A stretch of DNA of 15,714 nucleotides from UBA1189 sp045126595 (GTDB taxonomy: Bacteria > Bacteroidota > Bacteroidia > Bacteroidales > Bacteroidaceae), in the NCBI GenBank assembly GCA_045126595.1, contig JBGVOS010000116.1:1-15714 (forward strand), given 5' to 3'. Below are positions 7,437 through 13,029 of this stretch, in pieces (the first letter of the stretch is position 1; each line of letters starts with the position of its first letter). A program made the position numbers and the translations under genes. The notes under the pieces are model-generated. The model was not told where the DNA came from and ran no database searches. It saw only the letters and a program-made list of their open reading frames with translations.

Positions 7437-8363
7437 ATGCGAAAAATCATCGGTATAGGAGAAACCATTCTAGATATCCTCTTCAAGAATGACCAAGCCG
7501 CCACCTCGGTGCCTGGCGGCTCTACGTTCAACTCTATGATTTCTTTAGGCCGCGTAGGAATACCCTCTTGTTTTCTCAGCGAGATAGGCGGCGACAAGGT
7601 GGGAGGTATCGTGCGTGACTTCTTGCGCGACAATGGCGTGAATGACCGTTACCTTACCGAGTATCCCGACACGAAGTCGCCCATATCATTTGCTTTCCTT
7701 GACGAACACAACAACGCGACCTACTCCTTCTACAAGGAGCCCTTCGCCCGTCGCGATGATTGGGAGTGCCCCGCGATAGGGCGCGACGATATTGTTCTCT
7801 TCGGCTCTTACTATGCGCTCAATCCCGAGATGCGCTACAAGGTGACCGCCCTGCTCGATGAGGCACGCCGCGCGGGCGCCATCATCTACTACGATGTCAA
7901 CTTCCGCCGCAATCATGCTGGCGAGGCCATCAAATTGATGGGCACCGTCATTGAGAATCTTGAGTATGCCGACATCGTGCGCGGATCAGACGAGGACTTC
8001 GAGGTGCTCTACCGCATCGGTGAGGGCGACAGGGTGTTCAGGGAGAAGGTCGAGTTCTACTGCCCCCGCCTCATCTATAGTCGTGGAGCACAAGGAGTAG
8101 AGTTGCACAGCCGTACCCTCACCAAGCACTATGCCATCGATCCCGTCACCCCCGTGAGCACCATCGGCGCGGGCGACAACCTCAATGCCGGCATTCTCTA
8201 CGGACTCATCAAGTACCGCATCCGTCGCGACGACCTCGACCATCTCACCGAGCACGACTGGGACCAGATCATCCGTTGTGGTTTGGCCTTCAGTGCCGAC
8301 ACTTGCCTCAGTGCCGACAACTACATCAGCCGCGAGTTTGCTCAGCAGGTGCAGCGTGGGTAG
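7437..8363 (+). CDS. PfkB/ribokinase-family sugar kinase (fructokinase-like)
   Basis: A 308-residue cytoplasmic kinase transferring phosphate from ATP to a sugar or nucleoside. It starts MRKIIGIGETILDI, holds the substrate-side VPGGSTFNSMISLGRVG (25-41) and SEIGGDKVG, and ends with the second PfkB signature STIGAGDNLNAGILYGL (241-257), where Asp247 is the catalytic base and GAGD forms the anion hole. Bacteroidales relatives are usually annotated as fructokinase, but the sequence alone does not fix the sugar. It follows the LOG gene by 11 nt and is probably co-transcribed; together they could handle ribose or nucleotide-derived sugars, which is inference. Codon use is GC-rich, as in the LOG and dus genes. 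Confidence 0.88.
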   Translation: MRKIIGIGETILDILFKNDQAATSVPGGSTFNSMISLGRVGIPSCFLSEIGGDKVGGIVRDFLRDNGVNDRYLTEYPDTKSPISFAFLDEHNNATYSFYKEPFARRDDWECPAIGRDDIVLFGSYYALNPEMRYKVTALLDEARRAGAIIYYDVNFRRNHAGEAIKLMGTVIENLEYADIVRGSDEDFEVLYRIGEGDRVFREKVEFYCPRLIYSRGAQGVELHSRTLTKHYAIDPVTPVSTIGAGDNLNAGILYGLIKYRIRRDDLDHLTEHDWDQIIRCGLAFSADTCLSADNYISREFAQQVQRG

Positions 8364-8380
8364 GTTAGGATTTTTACCCT

Positions 8381-8490
8381 GTTGAAAAAATATTTTCACT
8401 TCGTTGAAAAAAGTTTTTCGCTTTGTTGAAAATAAATTTTCATCATAGTGAAATTTTTTTTGCAAGGCCTCGAAAAATTTTGCAAAAAGT
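8381..8490. repeat. 22-bp-phased array of TGAAAAnnnnTTTTCA palindromes
   Basis: GTTGAAAA begins at 8381, 8403 and 8425, exactly 22 bp apart, and a degenerate unit starts at 8447 (AGTGAAAT). A still weaker one fits the same grid at 8469. Units 1-3 each hold a 16-bp palindrome: TGAAAAAATATTTTCA, then a GAAAAA/TTTTTC form, then TGAAAATAAATTTTCA. They are joined by 6-bp linkers such as CTTCGT and CTTTGT. The array fills the gap between the stop of the sugar kinase and the convergent DUF6078-like gene, where it could also serve as a terminator cluster. Confidence 0.8.
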
Positions 8491-8527
8491 GTAGATTTAT
8501 TTGTTTAACAATACATTGCGCAGTACA

Positions 8528-8971
8528 TCACCACAAGTAATCTTCCGTGTAGGCATCAAATGCAGGACGCTCCGTTATGCCCTGCTGCTCTAACAGATTG
8601 TATATCGTCTCTTGTTCGGTGGGAGTGATGAGTCTTGTGCCCTTACGCATGCGATAATACATCGCCATGCCGAACGCAGCAATGATACCCTCCTTCATCA
8701 CATGGGCCTGGTGCACGGTCATTGCCGACATCATCCGCACAAAACCGCGAGCATACTGTACCTTCTCGGCGGAGCGGTACATGGGGCACTCCCCCTCCAT
8801 CTGTGCCAGATAAGCAGGGCTTACAATCTGCCATCTCTCCACCTCGGCCGGCATCATCGCCACCGCCACATGGCGCAAGCAGTTTGTCGCCTTCGGGCAA
8901 TCGCCCTTGATGCAGAGGGTATAGTTGTTGGGAACTTTCTCGCTGGTCTTTGTTAAAGATTCTTGTTTCAT
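8528..8971 (-). CDS. DUF6078-like small cysteine-motif protein
   Basis: A 147-residue cytoplasmic protein without a signal peptide. The N-terminal third has four cysteines: YTLCIKGDCPKATNCLRH (Cys20, 25, 31) and GECPMY (Cys62). These could bind a metal or an Fe-S cluster. The rest is helical, with many Met residues (FVRMMSAMTVHQAHVMKEG, FGMAMYYRMRKGTRLITP) and a C-terminal ITERPAFDAYTEDYLW. It resembles the Bacteroidales-restricted family I know as DUF6078; function unknown. It has its own well-formed promoter and converges on the sugar kinase. Recognition is from memory of the family pattern, so the name is moderate confidence; that it is a real gene is well supported. Confidence 0.75.
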   Translation of the reverse strand: MKQESLTKTSEKVPNNYTLCIKGDCPKATNCLRHVAVAMMPAEVERWQIVSPAYLAQMEGECPMYRSAEKVQYARGFVRMMSAMTVHQAHVMKEGIIAAFGMAMYYRMRKGTRLITPTEQETIYNLLEQQGITERPAFDAYTEDYLW

Positions 8972-9004
8972 AGTGTATTCGATTTAAGTGGTTGTTTAAT
9001 ACTA

Positions 9005-9036
9005 CAAATATACCACTTTTATGAAGGAAAAGCAAA
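9005..9036 (-). promoter_or_regulatory. Promoter of the DUF6078-like gene
   Basis: On the minus strand, TTTG (9033-9036) precedes TATATTTG (9005-9012) by exactly 20 nt: a full match to the Bacteroidales -33/-7 consensus. The leader to the ATG at 8971 is about 27 nt. Confidence 0.75.
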
Positions 9037-9075
9037 TAATCCGATGATAGTATATGGAGTATTGAAAAGTTTTAG

Positions 9076-9083
9076 TACATTTG
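9076..9083 (+). promoter_or_regulatory. -7 promoter box for the structured RNA
   Basis: TACATTTG matches TAnnTTTG exactly. A -33 TTTG at the usual distance is missing. Transcription would start near 9090, before the rod-like RNA. It diverges from the DUF6078-like promoter. Confidence 0.55.
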
Positions 9084-9089
9084 TGGCGA

Positions 9090-9300
9090 TGAGGCGGAAG
9101 TCTCGTCAAGACATTTTGGTAAAATAGAAGCGTTATGCTCTCTTGTAGTCTAGAAACCTGAGAAATTTCAAAAGGATATACAAGGATTGCATGATGGTTC
9201 TGCGCGTTTCGCGTGGACTGTTATCTCCATTTCTGTATATTTCGGGTTTTCTCAGGACCTCTAGACTAAGGCGTGGCATAGCAGACCACGCTTCTTGTTT
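9090..9300 (+). ncRNA. Long rod-folding RNA, 6S-like or Bacteroidales-1-like candidate
   Basis: The transcript can fold into one long interrupted helix. GAAGC (9127-9131) pairs with GCTTC (9290-9294). GTTATGC (9132-9138) pairs with GCATAGC (9276-9282) with one G-U. AGTCTAGA (9147-9154) pairs with TCTAGACT (9260-9267), and CCTGAGAAA (9157-9165) with TTTCTCAGG (9248-9256). ATATACA (9176-9182) pairs with TGTATAT (9234-9240). Near the tip, CGCG (9203-9206) pairs with CGCG (9210-9213). Long closing stems, a loose middle and a capped tip of about 170 nt recall 6S RNA, which binds housekeeping RNA polymerase. Promoter and terminator at its ends also fit the Bacteroidales-1 motif. Because the next gene starts 22 nt after it, it could instead be an attenuating leader. 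The structure is seen; the family name is inferred. Confidence 0.6.
9269..9300 (+). terminator. Intrinsic terminator ending the structured RNA
   Basis: AGGCGTGG (9269-9276) pairs with CCACGCTT (9286-9293), with one G-U, around a 9-nt loop, followed by a T-rich stretch ending in TTGTTT. Its right arm and loop are the same bases that close the long rod with 9127-9138, so the two folds exclude each other. Confidence 0.65.
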
Positions 9301-9321
9301 AAATGGAGAAAACAAAATAAT

Positions 9322-11580
9322 ATGAAAGGAACAAAAGGTTTATTGGCAGCTTTAACGCTCTGCTTTTTGGCGGCATGTAATCAGAATGCTAAAGTAGAAG
9401 ATGACAATCTCTACCGAATAATGGTCGGAGATAAATATGGTTTCATGGATGCGAGTGGAAAAATCGTGATTGAGCCTCAGTTTGATGCTGCTGAGAAGTG
9501 CTTTTCTGACGGACTTTGTTATATTAAGTCTGGAAAGAAAATCGGGTATATTAATAGGATAGGGAATATCGTATTGGAATTGGCTGATTCTATTATTGAA
9601 GCTTCTTCATTCAATCATGGCCTGGCAAATATTACAACAGAATGGCATTTAAGTGATGATATTACTTTTATTGGTAGTGGAATTATAAATGCAAATGGTG
9701 AGTTGGTATTACCAGCAGAGTTTGTTCATGGCGCAACGATAAATGTTGATGGTGAAAACTCATATGTAGTTGTTGGAGAAATTCGCAACAATTGTTATAT
9801 GTTAGACTCAAATGGTGATAAGATAGGAATGAACTGTGATAGCATCTTGAACGGTTTTTCAAATGGATTATGCGCAGTAAAATTCAATGAGAAATGGGGG
9901 TATATGAATACAAGCGGTGAGCTTGTAATTGATACAATATATGATTATGTACGTGTTTTTTCAGAAGATGGAGTTGCTCGTGTCAGAAAAGGCTCGGAAC
10001 ATTTCTTTATTGATAAAATGGGTAATCGTTTGTTCTCCGTTGATCAAACACTTACTGGGATGGTTTGTAATAGAGCGGCAGTCGTTTTGAATGATGAAAC
10101 ATATCTTGTAGATAAGTCAGGAAAAAAGATATGTACAATAGATGCGGATATTGTATACTCTTTCAACAAAGAAGACAAGATGGCTACGATTGTCAAGAAT
10201 GGAAAAGTTTCAAAGATTGACACCTTAGGTAATGTCGTTTTGAGAACAAATTATCGATGGGTAGGTAAATTTGTAGACGGAGTTGCTGAAGTGTTCAAGG
10301 ATGGCAAATGGGGTTACATTGATACTGAGGGCAATGAAATTGTAAGTGTTGTTAATTCTCGCACGGGAGATGTGCGCAGTAAGGGTTCTCAACTTATAGA
10401 TGCATGGAATAAGAATACTGATGGAATTTGGGTTGCATCTTACTATGACTTGCAAGGTAATCTCATATGGAAGGATATACCAACTTCTTCATCAAAGAGA
10501 ATGAACTTTTATGGTGCTAAAAGAGAAGATTATATTGAATATTTTGATGCAAGAATGGCTGATTTGGACCCAATAGAAGGTGTATATTATGTAACTAACA
10601 AGGATTTCTATCAAGATAGAGATAATCTTAGTGATATTGGCCAAAATGATACAGAATCTGAATTTTGGGCAGTCGTTTACAACGAATATGTTGATGGTTT
10701 TGTCGCTCATGTCGTGAACGATTCTAGTCATTGGGTTAACAAATTTGTTAAGATTGGCAACTCGAATAGTTATGCCATTCAGAAGATTGATGAGGAATAT
10801 GATTATTCGAAAGAAGGCCGAGTCAGCATAGAAGATTTCAATAAATTTGATTTCAGATTAGACTTAGGGCATAATAATTACTATAACTTCTTTGCTACCT
10901 ATGAGTTCGTAAGAGATTATCCTACCATTGCCGAGATGGAGAAATTCCAGCAAACCGAATGGACAGGTTCAGGCTTTGCCATTGCTGACGGCTATATTGT
11001 TACGAACTATCATGTGACGAATGGTGCTAAAACTATCCGCATCAAGGGTGTGAATGGTGATATGGAGGAAGCCTACAAGGGATTTGTTGTGGCTTCGGAT
11101 AAGGAGCACGACTTGTCAATCGTTAAGATTGTTGATAAGGATTTCGAAGGATTTGATGCGATACCTTACAAGATTGGCAAGACTACGGTAGATGTGGGTG
11201 ATGATATATTCGTATTGGGCTACCCGATGACTCAGACTATGGGTGAAGAGGTGAAGTTGACCAATGGTGTTATCAGTGCTGCATCAGGTTATAAGGGTGA
11301 TGCTTCGATGTATCAGATATCCGCAGCTGTACAGTCAGGTAATAGTGGCGGTCCCTTGTTTAATGAGGATGGTGCGGTGATAGGTGTGGTATGTGCAAAG
11401 CATGCTGGCGCTGAGAATGCAAACTATGCCGTGAAGGTATCGTATCTCTATAGCCTCATTACAAGTTCTAACCTTGGCATCGATATTTCTGGCAATGACA
11501 AAGTTAAGGGTAAGAGTCTTAGCAAGCAGGTGAAGAAAATCAAGGATTTTGTTTATTTGATAGAGTGCAGTAGCAAATAA
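9322..11580 (+). CDS. Lipoprotein with WG repeats fused to a trypsin/HtrA-type serine protease
   Basis: A 752-residue protein. The start at 9322 gives a lipoprotein signal, MKGTKGLLAALTLCFLAAC, with lipidated Cys19. Residues about 30-345 hold beta-rich WG-type repeats (KYGFMDASGKIVIEPQFD at 38-55, KWGYMNTSGELVID at 191-204, KWGYIDTEGNEIV at 329-341). A middle region (350-545) has no recognised domain. Residues 546-715 are a chymotrypsin-fold protease with an intact triad: His564 (IVTNYHVTN), Asp597 (EHDLSIVKI) and Ser675 (QSGNSGGPLF). No PDZ domain follows, unlike DegP. It should sit on a membrane facing the periplasm or cell surface and cleave proteins, the repeats serving as a binding module. 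The gene is notably AT-rich, mainly in the first 1.6 kb, unlike its neighbours, suggesting transfer. An earlier TTG at 9295 lies in the terminator and is rejected. Confidence 0.88.
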   Translation: MKGTKGLLAALTLCFLAACNQNAKVEDDNLYRIMVGDKYGFMDASGKIVIEPQFDAAEKCFSDGLCYIKSGKKIGYINRIGNIVLELADSIIEASSFNHGLANITTEWHLSDDITFIGSGIINANGELVLPAEFVHGATINVDGENSYVVVGEIRNNCYMLDSNGDKIGMNCDSILNGFSNGLCAVKFNEKWGYMNTSGELVIDTIYDYVRVFSEDGVARVRKGSEHFFIDKMGNRLFSVDQTLTGMVCNRAAVVLNDETYLVDKSGKKICTIDADIVYSFNKEDKMATIVKNGKVSKIDTLGNVVLRTNYRWVGKFVDGVAEVFKDGKWGYIDTEGNEIVSVVNSRTGDVRSKGSQLIDAWNKNTDGIWVASYYDLQGNLIWKDIPTSSSKRMNFYGAKREDYIEYFDARMADLDPIEGVYYVTNKDFYQDRDNLSDIGQNDTESEFWAVVYNEYVDGFVAHVVNDSSHWVNKFVKIGNSNSYAIQKIDEEYDYSKEGRVSIEDFNKFDFRLDLGHNNYYNFFATYEFVRDYPTIAEMEKFQQTEWTGSGFAIADGYIVTNYHVTNGAKTIRIKGVNGDMEEAYKGFVVASDKEHDLSIVKIVDKDFEGFDAIPYKIGKTTVDVGDDIFVLGYPMTQTMGEEVKLTNGVISAASGYKGDASMYQISAAVQSGNSGGPLFNEDGAVIGVVCAKHAGAENANYAVKVSYLYSLITSSNLGIDISGNDKVKGKSLSKQVKKIKDFVYLIECSSK

Positions 11581-11604
11581 TAGCAGATAAATAAGTGGTA
11601 AAGA

Positions 11605-11817
11605 ATGAAGTTGTTAAAGATAGGACTTTGTTGCATATCGTTAATATTGGTTACATCATGTACTGATAAGAAGGCAAGCAATGGCGGCAATATTCAAACA
11701 GAAGATATTGGCCATAGAAGAGGATGTCGTGTAAATACCAGACCAGTGCCTGCTCTTGTTACATCCCCTAGATGTATCAAAACTAAACGTGTTTCAACAG
11801 ATACATTAACAGACTAA
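11605..11817 (+). CDS. Small predicted lipoprotein of unknown function
   Basis: Seventy residues beginning MKLLKIGLCCISLILVTSC, a lipoprotein signal with lipobox VTSC and lipidated Cys19. The mature part is about 50 residues, polar and basic, with two more cysteines (HRRGCRVNTRP and SPRCIKTKR) that could form a disulfide. It starts 24 nt after the WG-repeat protease gene and shares its AT-rich composition, so it is probably co-transcribed and may act with it, for instance as a partner or ligand at the same membrane. I recognise no family. The intact signal peptide argues that it is a real gene rather than a chance reading. Confidence 0.6.
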   Translation: MKLLKIGLCCISLILVTSCTDKKASNGGNIQTEDIGHRRGCRVNTRPVPALVTSPRCIKTKRVSTDTLTD

Positions 11818-11835
11818 ATTACAGGTGTACTCTGA

Positions 11836-11908
11836 AGGTCTGTCAAAAAACATAGACCTACGAAATCAACTTCCACTACCGACACCCCCACACCGGGGTG
11901 TCGGTAGT
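11836..11908 (+). terminator. Hairpin pair after the small lipoprotein gene
   Basis: AGGTCT (11836-11841) pairs with AGACCT (11854-11859). Then ACTACCGACACCCC (11875-11888) pairs perfectly over 14 bp with GGGGTGTCGGTAGT (11895-11908) around a 6-nt loop, followed by TATTTATC. The second hairpin is very stable and is the likely terminator of the protease/lipoprotein unit, although its U-tail is short. ACTACCGACACC recurs once more at 11940-11951. Confidence 0.6.
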
Positions 11909-11997
11909 TATTTATCAATACCACAGCGCATTACAAGCAACTACCGACACCTCAGCCAAAATCCCCTGAACATTAAATTATCAGCGTAAACTTTATT

Positions 11998-12066
11998 GTT
12001 TTTATACCCGAAAGGGAGTAATGAAGCTTTTAAAGAGTTATTTTATACCCGATGGGGTGTAAAATA
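11998..12066. repeat. Paired TTTATACCC hairpins
   Basis: TTTATACCCGA occurs at 12001 and 12042, 41 bp apart. Each is followed by GGG to make a hairpin; the second is nearly perfect: TTTTATACCC (12041-12050), loop GATG, GGGTGTAAAA (12055-12064). A weaker A/T palindrome (CTTTTAAAG, 12027-12035) sits midway, so the centres fall roughly 20-21 bp apart. The TATACCCGA core is shared with the array at 4799-4886. The whole gap 11818-12265 contains no gene that I can support. Confidence 0.5.
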
Positions 12067-12102
12067 GAAACGATTCATCTTAACTGTCGAGAAATATTTG
12101 TC

Positions 12103-12139
12103 TTCTGAATTTGTGCAGACGCATCTGCACAAATAGAAG
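12103..12139. other. Strong isolated hairpin in the gene-free stretch
   Basis: ATTTGTGCAGA (12109-12119) pairs perfectly with TCTGCACAAAT (12124-12134) over a CGCA loop. CTTCT (12103-12107) and AGAAG (12135-12139) extend it to 16 bp across a 2-nt bulge. There is no U-run. A smaller hairpin, TGAAGCC/GGCTTCA (12170-12190), lies downstream. Role unknown; operator, processing site or part of an unrecognised RNA are all possible. Confidence 0.5.
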
Positions 12140-12206
12140 GTACTTCAAGAGTATCATTACAGAACAAAATGAAGCCGTTGCATGGCTTCAGTAGCAGGAT
12201 ATAGCA

Positions 12207-12243
12207 TAAAAGCGAGGGAGCGCATCGTGTGACGCGCCCCCTC
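12207..12243 (-). terminator. Rubrerythrin terminator
   Basis: On the minus strand GAGGGGGCGC (12234-12243) pairs with GCGCTCCCTC (12214-12223), one G-U, followed by GCTTTTAT. It begins 22 nt beyond the rubrerythrin stop codon and is a good intrinsic terminator. Confidence 0.8.
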
Positions 12244-12265
12244 TTGTCATTTATGTGGGTGTGGA

Positions 12266-12844
12266 TTAGTAGTTCTCCTTCTGTACCTCGAAGTATGCCT
12301 GGGGGTGGAGACATGCGGGGCATGCCTTGGGAGCCTCCTCGGCCTCGATGATGAAGCCACAGTTGCGGCACTGCCAGAACACCTTACCGTCCTTCACAAA
12401 TACCTTGCCCTCCTCGACATTCTTCAAGAGGTCGAGGTAACGCTCCTCGTGACCCTTCTCAGCGATGGCGATGTTGCGGTACATAGCAGCGATAGCGGGG
12501 AAACCCTCTTCCTGGGCGATGTCGGCAAACTTGGGATAGTCATCTACCCACTCCTCGTGCTCACCGGCAGCAGCTGCGCGGAGGTTCTCCATGGTGGTGC
12601 CGATAACGCCTGCGGGGAACTTGGCAGTGATCTCTACCATGCCACCCTCGAGGTACTTGAACATGCGCTTAGCGTGCTCCTTCTCCTGCTCAGCAGTCTC
12701 GGTGAAGATGGCTGCAATCTGCTCGTAGCCCTCTTTCTTGGCCTGGCTTGCGAAATAGGTGTAGCGCATACGTGCCTGTGACTCGCCAGCGAATGACATC
12801 ATAAGGTTCTTCTCAGTCTGTGTTCCAATAATACTCTTTGCCAT
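12266..12844 (-). CDS. rbr: Rubrerythrin
   Basis: A 192-residue non-heme diiron peroxidase that reduces hydrogen peroxide to water in the cytoplasm of anaerobes. The start at 12844 (MAKSIIGTQTEKNLMMSFAGE) is the family N-terminus; longer readings cross the promoter. The four-helix ferritin-like domain carries the expected iron ligands: Glu21, Glu54 and His57 (EQEKEHAKR), Glu95 and Glu98 (GEHEEW), Glu129 and His132 (AEKGHEER). The C-terminal rubredoxin-like domain binds one Fe through Cys159/Cys162 (QCRNCG) and Cys175/Cys178 (ACPACLHP). All ligands are present. It is divergent from oxyR and close to a rubredoxin gene that can act as its electron donor, so OxyR control is likely. Confidence 0.97.
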   Translation of the reverse strand: MAKSIIGTQTEKNLMMSFAGESQARMRYTYFASQAKKEGYEQIAAIFTETAEQEKEHAKRMFKYLEGGMVEITAKFPAGVIGTTMENLRAAAAGEHEEWVDDYPKFADIAQEEGFPAIAAMYRNIAIAEKGHEERYLDLLKNVEEGKVFVKDGKVFWQCRNCGFIIEAEEAPKACPACLHPQAYFEVQKENY

Positions 12845-12897
12845 AATCTTTATATTTTTAGTTGTTAATGTTATCTGTTTTTGTTTCTTTGACGATG

Positions 12898-12929
12898 CAA
12901 AGATAGGAGGAGTTTTTTTATTATGCAAA
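12898..12929 (-). promoter_or_regulatory. Rubrerythrin promoter
   Basis: On the minus strand TTTG (12926-12929) stands exactly 20 nt upstream of TATCTTTG (12898-12905), a full match to the Bacteroidales -33/-7 consensus and one of the two best promoters in the window. The leader to the ATG at 12844 is about 46 nt and AT-rich. Confidence 0.8.
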
Positions 12930-12964
12930 TAGATATGGTTTATCGCCCGATATACAAAAACTAT
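12929..12964. promoter_or_regulatory. Candidate OxyR operator
   Basis: An imperfect inverted repeat, ATAGATATGGTTTAT (12929-12943) and ATATACAAAAACTAT (12950-12964), has 11 of 15 positions symmetric. It echoes the ATAG-N7-CTAT two-fold pattern of enterobacterial OxyR sites, with a 6-bp rather than 7-bp centre. It touches the -33 of the rubrerythrin promoter and ends 3 bp before the oxyR -7 box, a good place to activate one gene and repress the other. Binding is inferred. Confidence 0.4.
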
Positions 12965-12967
12965 TAT

Positions 12968-12975
12968 TACCTTTG
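12968..12975 (+). promoter_or_regulatory. -7 promoter box for oxyR
   Basis: TACCTTTG matches TAnnTTTG. There is no -33 TTTG; the expected place is occupied by the candidate operator. The leader is about 48 nt and includes two CTACACAC copies 14 bp apart (12993 and 13007). Confidence 0.65.
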
Positions 12976-13029
12976 CGGTAGTGTTGTATACCCTACACAC
13001 AAAACGCTACACACTAAACACACCGAACC

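Noticed and set aside
9295..9321. TTG start for the WG-repeat protease
   Set aside because: It falls in the terminator tail of the structured RNA; the ATG at 9322 gives a textbook lipoprotein signal.
12075..12371. 98-residue minus-strand frame across the hairpin region
   Set aside because: It overlaps the 3' end of rubrerythrin in another frame and its terminator, and has no recognisable features.
12845..13000. 52-residue N-terminal extension of rubrerythrin
   Set aside because: It crosses the rubrerythrin promoter and candidate operator, and the family N-terminus begins at 12844.
12993..13014. CTACACAC direct repeat in the oxyR leader as an operator
   Set aside because: Two low-complexity 8-bp copies 14 bp apart downstream of the promoter are easily chance; no symmetry or conservation can be shown.
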